Positions 58,921-64,000 of a stretch of DNA of 64,000 bases are shown in pieces. Position 1 is the first letter of the stretch. Each line of letters opens with the position of its first letter. The notes beneath the pieces were generated by a model that was given only the letters and a program-made list of their open reading frames with translations, searched no databases and was not told the DNA's origin. Location: positions 1,426,001-1,490,000 of the forward strand of contig JAALGY010000054.1 in assembly GCA_032358165.1 (NCBI GenBank), written 5' to 3'. Made by a program: the position numbers and the translations under genes. Source of the DNA: Diplosphaera chodatii (taxonomy: Eukaryota > Chlorophyta > Trebouxiophyceae > Prasiolales > Stichococcaceae).

Positions 58921-61499
58921 ATGCCCACGATTGATGAACATGGCGAGATCGTGATGACGGACGATGAGAACGGGGAGTACTCAGATGGCGACGAGTATGT
59001 GACAGACGAGGATGCCGAGTATATAGAGGAGGAGGACGGCGAGATCGAAGACTGTAAGCGCCGTGTTGCGTCAGCACACTACTGCATGTCGCTGCTTTCC
59101 TTCTGAAACGGCGGCTGACGCCAGATGGTCTCTGTGCAGTGGACGTGGAAGAGGAGGTGGACGATGATGATGCCGAGGAGATCACGGGCATCCCGCAGCA
59201 GCGAGGTGCGGCAGCTATCTCCAGTATGCGCTCATGCATGCCTCGTCAGGATACAGACGCTGTCATGAACCTCAGGACCCCTTGTTGCACGACGGCGCTG
59301 CGACCTCTGTGTATCATTTGCAGGGCCCAGCTCAGCAGAGGATGCAAAGGAGTGGCGGAGCCTCAATGGCCTGCCGGTGATTTCTGTTGGGCACCTTTCA
59401 TGCGCAGTCAGCGTGCACCTTGTCTTGTAGCATGCAAGACGATATGCGACAAGTCATATGACGTCGAAAACATTCGTTTGGCGCAGGGACCCACCCGGCA
59501 GATCTTCCAGAATGTCATTGCAGAACTGCGCAGCAAGGGCAAGCGTGACATTACAGTGCTGCTGCTTGGTGAGTAGGCCGTAAAGGATGCTGCTGTGGGA
59601 GCGTCGCTGATAACCCCTGTGCAGTATATCCTACTGTAGTCAGTGCGCTGCACCGTTGTTGCTGGCGCTGCAGGGAAAAGCGGCGCTGGCAAGAGTTCCA
59701 CAGCAAACTCGTTGCTGAACGAGGCGGCCTTTGCAGTGACGCCTTTCCAGCAGGACATCAGTCGTCCAGCCACAGCTACTCGCAGCACCGCTGGGTTCAA
59801 GCTCAGAGTCATCGATACCCCAGGGCTGGTTGATGGCGATACAGTCAGTGAGCGGGTACGCTGGCTGCAAGTTGCCAGCTATGCTGTGGAGCGTGCCGAA
59901 CATACTTGACAGGCGCCATCGAGCCCTGTGTGGGAGGCATGCGCAATGAGGCTGTCAGCATCCTATGTGCAGGCGCTGCAGCTCATACAGGCAGAGGTGG
60001 CCCGCACGCCTGTCGATGCAGTGTTGTACATCGATCGGTTAGACCTCTACCGCGTAGAACCAGTTGATCACTCGGTGAGTGGGAGGCTCGTGCAATGACC
60101 GCATGCTGCAACTTCACAAATGACCATGCGGACCAAGATCGTCTTCCAGGATGTTCGCTCCTCCGTAAGACCAGCTCAGATGATCGTGAACATGTGAGTA
60201 GAACTGTGTGCCATTGTCTGCAGGCCATGGAGGCCATCACACGGGTGCTTGGGCCAGAGGTGTGGCGGCATGCCCTGCTGGGCCTCACACGCTCGCAGAT
60301 GACATCGCCACCGCCTGGCACCACATATGGTAAGTTTCCGTGTTGGATCTTCTGTAGTAGTCAGCAACCACAATGACATTATTCGTAACAGATCCTTGCT
60401 CACGTCAGCGCATTGGCTATGTGTGTGTCATGTATCTTGAAACTGCTGATTCTGCGGACACAGAGACATTCTTGGCGCGGCGGCTGGACACACTGCAGCG
60501 GGCGTTGCAGGGCGCAGGCGCCAGCGGGCCGCTGCCGTATGCGCTCATCGAGAACAGCTCGAAGTGCAACACCAACGGCAGCAGCGAGAAAGTGCTGCCA
60601 AACGGCACCGTCTGGCTGCCGCAGCTCATGCGAAAGGTGCGGTGGCTGGCGACCATGCGGCCTGCAGCATGCCCTTGCTGTTGTTGGCAGCACAAACAGC
60701 AGCACTGGTCACTGCCCGTCGAGTACGATGGTCAAAACCTACTCTGACGATGGCCATTGCGGCTGCTTGGCGTGTGCAGATTGCAGAGCAGGCGACAGGC
60801 TCACGGCGCGCCTTCCAGGCGGATGCAGTCTCAGCAGCCAAGCAGGCAAACCCCAATCGGCGGGGCAAGTGGTGGATCCCGGTTGTCCTCCTTGCTCAGA
60901 TCGCCTTCAAGGTGCTACTGGCTGACGAGAGTCATGGATGTTGGCACCGGTTCCTAGCCCTCGATGCAGAAGCTATACCCTTCGGAGCGCAGGTTCTCCT
61001 GCAGCGTGTCAACTGCCTTGTGTTGGTTGCAGGTGTTTGTGCTGGACCGCCTGATCGAGGATGATGGCATTCGAGGCGACGAGTACGGCGAGTTTGACAA
61101 GGCTGTCGTTACAGAGGAGCGCGCACGCCTGAAGCGCGAGAAGGTGACCCACATTTGGTCCCCTTGTTGCTGCAGGAATGTAGTCCCAAACACCCCACTT
61201 GTGGGTAACCGTGAGTGCCCACCAGCCACCTGTCAAGGTTCGTTTCATATACACAGCTGCACTATGCAGTGCTGCCTGAGGCGGATCCAAGCCCATGCTG
61301 CCCATCCATCACCCATCAGGCGACTGTGATCATGCAGGCCAACCGGAGGCAGCAGCAGGACGAGGATGCTGACAAGGAGCGCGACGCTCGAGTGGCGGCA
61401 GCGCTGTACAGCGGCTCGGCGGTCGAGGACGAAGCCGACGAAGAGGATGACGACGATGAGCAGGCGGAGCAGGAGGATGACAGCGATGGTTCAGAATGA
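58921..61499 (+). CDS. TOC34: TOC34-type chloroplast outer-envelope GTPase (AIG1/TOC family)
   Basis: Receptor GTPase for preprotein import. The first exons (58921-59053, 59139-59205) are strongly acidic (EYSDGDEYVTDEDAEYIEEE, then DVEEEVDDDDAEEI). Next come KEWRSLNGLP, then ENIRLAQGPTRQIFQNVIAE and GKRDITVLLL joined to GKSGAGKSSTANSLLNEAAF (G1/P-loop). ISRPATATRSTAGF and LRVIDTPGLVDGDTVSE (G3) follow, then VDAVLYIDRLDLYRVE, ITRVLGPEVWRHALLGLTRS (G4 region), SSKCNTNGSSEKVLPNGT and LPQLM. RGKWWIPVVLLAQIAFKVLL is the membrane anchor. After it come FVLDRLIEDDGIRGDEYGEF, ERARLKREK and an acidic end, DEADEEDDDDEQAEQEDD, to 61499. The GTPase core is that of TOC34; the acidic head recalls the TOC159 A-domain in miniature, and the long charged tail after the anchor is unusual for plant TOC34. 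Confidence 0.9.
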
Positions 61500-61858
61500 T
61501 TGCAGCCCGGTGTTGCATGCCATCGCTGTGCTCAGAAGCCTGAGCACTTTCAGTGTGCATTTGGAGGCGGTCGCACAGTGGGGTATGCGGCGGTGCTTAT
61601 GCAAGCTATCATTAGCGTGCCGGCGGCAGCGACTCGCAGCGACTTCGCGACCATGTGCCTCAGCCACAGACCTGAAGACAAGCTGTATTCGACGTCGCCC
61701 TTGGTGTCGGGGTGTCCCCTTTAGAGCGGGTCGGACCCCCTTCTTTGGCTTGCCCTCTGGTGCTGCCAACTGAATCGTGAAGCTGAAACAGGGCCCGCAG
61801 CGGTCGGTACAACCGTGATCCAGCTTCACGCTTCAAGTGTATTGCCGTACGAAAGATA
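61500..61858. other. Intergenic region between TOC34-type and membrane-protein genes
   Basis: About 360 bp in tandem orientation; presumed 3' UTR and promoter. No supported exon. Confidence 0.3.
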
Positions 61859-63411
61859 ATGCAGCTGTTGAGCGCAGCCCTGTCGGCTGCGGCTGTGCCT
61901 CTGGCGTTGCGTGTGCCCTCAGTCTGACCAGCTTACCGAGCGATTGCAAAACATCGCCACAGCAGCACCAGGTCTCTCCTCGCAACAGATACACACTTTC
62001 ATCTGCGACTGGATATCAGTGGCAGCCCAAAGCTTTGGAGGGCTGCTGACCATCTACAAGTGGAGTGACCCCTGCTGTCAGTGCGACTCACTGGCCTGCT
62101 TGGGAAGTCGGCAGGGCTCCAGATGGGCTGGCGTGCAGCCGCCACTCTGCTTTCTGAGTAGCCTTTCCCCGAGGCGGCGGCCGTTGCATGAGGTCGCCAT
62201 CATCTGCGAGGAGGCGAGGGAAGTGGGCTGGCAGACACAGTGTTGTCACAGTCATCGTCTGCACCGCCGTCCTGATCTGCATCTACCTACTACAGCGGCC
62301 GGCCCTGCCGTATTCTGGTGAGTGCGTCTGAGGCGCCCCACGTCTCCCCAAGGTTTGCTGGGCTTGTGCTGTGCTCAGGACGTCCTCCACCGCTGTGCGC
62401 TGCCACAGTCTTGAAACCCGATCGTGCGCTTGTCCCGTTACTAGATTCCGCGCCGGTGCTGCTTCGCCGTCTGGGGCAGAGCGCAGCAGGTGAGGTCCTG
62501 TGGCCGCTGCTACCGTGGCGTGATACACGGTCATTGAACACTCCGCAGCAATGACCTGCCGCATCATGTTGATTACACCTGCCAGGGCGAGCCCTGCCAG
62601 GCCGTTCCGGATGCTCACGCGAGTTCGAACTCCATCGTATGTCCTCCCATGCTCGGCAGGCAAGCATGAGAATGAGCTTTCGGGTGTACAGCAGTCAGCG
62701 GTGGCAGTACAGACGGCTGAGGATACCGGCAAGGGCGGCATCTTCTTTGGAGAAGGTGAGGGACATCAGTTCGACCGTGCTTCATCCGATGTTGCGTTTC
62801 AGGGCCGTCGGGTCTGTGCAACCTGATGAAGCGTCAGGGATGCTGGCAATGCGTGGAAATGCTATCAAGGGTTTCCCACTTTACTCTACGTTACTCTGCT
62901 CAGATCACAGATCTGCTTCACACAGGTGCTGTTGGAGTTCACGAGAAAGCGGAGATGCCGAAGCGCGTCTTTGGGCAAGGCAGCAGTGATGCAGGCGCGA
63001 ATAATGAGAAGGGTGGCAAAGTCAGGCCCCTAGGCTTCTACTTCCAGAAAGTGAGGGCCATCGGTGCACCTGGTTTTGGAATGTCGACATATATGCAGCC
63101 ACACAGATCTCGCCCTGCTTGACAAGCTGCATGTCGTCTCAGCACGCAGTGTGGCATGTTTGTGTGGCATACTAATGTTGCGGGTGTGGTCTTGATTGCG
63201 GTAGGATCTGAAGGATCTCAAGCACGGCGCCACCAAACTCGCGCCTGGTGAGGCCATCGGGAGTGGCAGCAGCCTGGAGCACCTGCAGGCAGTGGCGAAG
63301 CACAAGGCCAGCAAAGGTGCTGCTGGTGAAGATGCAGCGCTCGGCTTCTACTTTGCAAAGGACATTCCGGAGGATGTGAAGGCAAAGTCAAATGACAGGC
63401 GCCTGCAGTGA
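61859..63411 (+). CDS. Unrecognised single-pass membrane protein with repeated GFYF motifs
   Basis: Exons chain in phase: ~61923-~62058 (SDQLTERLQNIATAAPGLSS, SVAAQSFGGLLTIYK), ~62238-62320 (VVTVIVCTAVLICIYLLQ, one membrane helix), ~62661-62756 (ENELSGVQQSAVAVQTAEDT, GKGGIFFGE), ~62927-63050 (EKAEMPKRVFGQGSSDAGAN, KVRPLGFYFQK) and ~63208-63411 (DLKDLKHGATKLAPGEAIGS, EDAALGFYFAKDIPEDVKAK). The soluble C-terminal part carries LGFYFQK and LGFYFAK, plus a weaker GGIFFGE, suggesting a short repeat. The first exon is unresolved: the ATG at 61859 opens a signal-like MQLLSAALSAAAVPLAL frame but would need a 28-nt intron. No known family recognised. Confidence 0.55.
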
Positions 63412-64000
63412 TGTCGTTGGCCCGTGTGGCGGCAACGGCCGTGATGCAGATGCTATGCACAATGTCGCAAAGTATAGCACCAATTTTGGGGGGAAGTAGC
63501 CACAGGGGGACCACCCTTGCGTGTGCTGAACACTGTTTTCTAGCGGACTGCAAACATAGCGTTACTGCCATGCGGACTATTGGGAGCAAATGCAGTATCA
63601 GGGTTGTGGCTACCGCATACCACTGTTGCAAACTCGGCGTGCATGATTCTTGTCGGTGGTTTGCTGGGGTCTAGTTGATGTACATTTGCTACTGGTGTGG
63701 CGTCAGCAGTGTCATGTCTGCCAGAAATAATACGGTACCGTATGCGCATGCAGTTGTCAGCAGTTGTTGTGCCTGCTGGCTGTTGCCGTTGTGTCTCCTC
63801 CGATGCAGGCAGAATGCTGGCACCTGTGTTGTGCAGGGAGTGCTGTAACCTGCAAGCCACATATATATATGTCAGTTTAGTATCACTGTTAGTGCAGCCA
63901 GTGTCTGAGCAACCACGGGGAACAGCTGGCAAGTAGGGTTTCGCTTGGTCCGACACCTACCCTCACAGGAAGCTGAGTCGTGTTGCGTCACCGTGCAATA
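63412..64000. other. 3' flank at window end
   Basis: About 590 bp with no supported exon on either strand. It includes an AT dinucleotide run (CATATATATATATG, 63860-63872). Presumed 3' UTR and intergenic sequence. Confidence 0.3.

Noticed and set aside
61895..61922. A 28-nt GT-AG intron in the last gene, which would join the ATG at 61859 in frame
   Set aside because: Too short for a normal spliceosomal intron; phase agreement alone has a one-in-three chance.
63860..63872. AT dinucleotide run as a TATA box
   Set aside because: No gene start is supported next to it within the window.
1..64000. CRISPR array, insertion sequences, prophage or bacterial defence system
   Set aside because: No regular spaced repeats, transposase motifs or operons; all recognised genes are spliced eukaryotic genes.

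Overview
The window is nuclear DNA from a green alga (core chlorophyte; Trebouxiophyceae is my best guess, the class is not proven). The evidence is GC-rich, CTGCAG/TGCA-rich sequence, dense short GT-AG introns whose splice phases can be chained by eye, and a plant-type gene set: a nuclear-encoded chloroplast sulfate-binding protein, a TOC34-type import GTPase, plastid Holliday-junction resolvase MOC1, a SWEET sugar exporter and an Arabidopsis-like UBA protein. Bacterial-style ORFs are misleading here: most long ORFs are antisense or out-of-frame shadows of exons. I see no bacterial operon, CRISPR array, insertion sequence, rRNA or convincing tRNA.

Layout. 625-11228 (-): a giant gene of roughly 2,800 codons with a disordered N-terminal half, a conserved chlorophyte domain of unknown function and eight degenerate B3-like modules; it is the most novel object in the window. 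11766-12627 (+): small conserved protein with a plastid-like presequence. 12813-13745 (-): UBA-domain protein. 14408-15829 (+): SWEET transporter. 16128-~18736 (-): chloroplast sulfate-binding protein with a polyglycine presequence. 19127-20786 (-): ribosomal protein eL18. ~21240-23303 (+): unrecognised gene. 23826-25360 (-): EMC3. 26064-29229 (+): MATE transporter. 29920-31741 (+): MAK32-like pfkB protein. 31911-41252 (+): Urb2/Npa2 ribosome-biogenesis protein, over 9 kb. 41557-~42945 (-): MOC1 resolvase, followed upstream by an mTERF-like helical-repeat region to 44432 that may be fused to it. 44842-47852 (+): S-adenosylmethionine synthetase. 48281-50729 (-): phosphatidylserine synthase. 51106-52234 (+): archease. 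52599-55958 (-): Caprin-like RGG protein. 56434-57213 (+): LSm4. 57474-58391 (-): unrecognised gene. 58921-61499 (+): TOC34-type GTPase. ~61859-63411 (+): unrecognised single-pass membrane protein.

Organisation. Genes alternate strands, giving many head-to-head pairs with 0.35-0.7 kb between start codons, which are candidate bidirectional promoters. Two loose themes stand out. One is plastid biology: sulfate uptake, protein import, organelle DNA recombination, and possibly the mTERF-like region. The other is RNA metabolism and ribosome production: eL18, Urb2, archease, Caprin-like, LSm4. The Caprin-like and LSm4 genes share an upstream region and both encode RGG tails. Exon limits were deduced by matching donor/acceptor sites and codon phase; coordinates marked 'about' are approximate.
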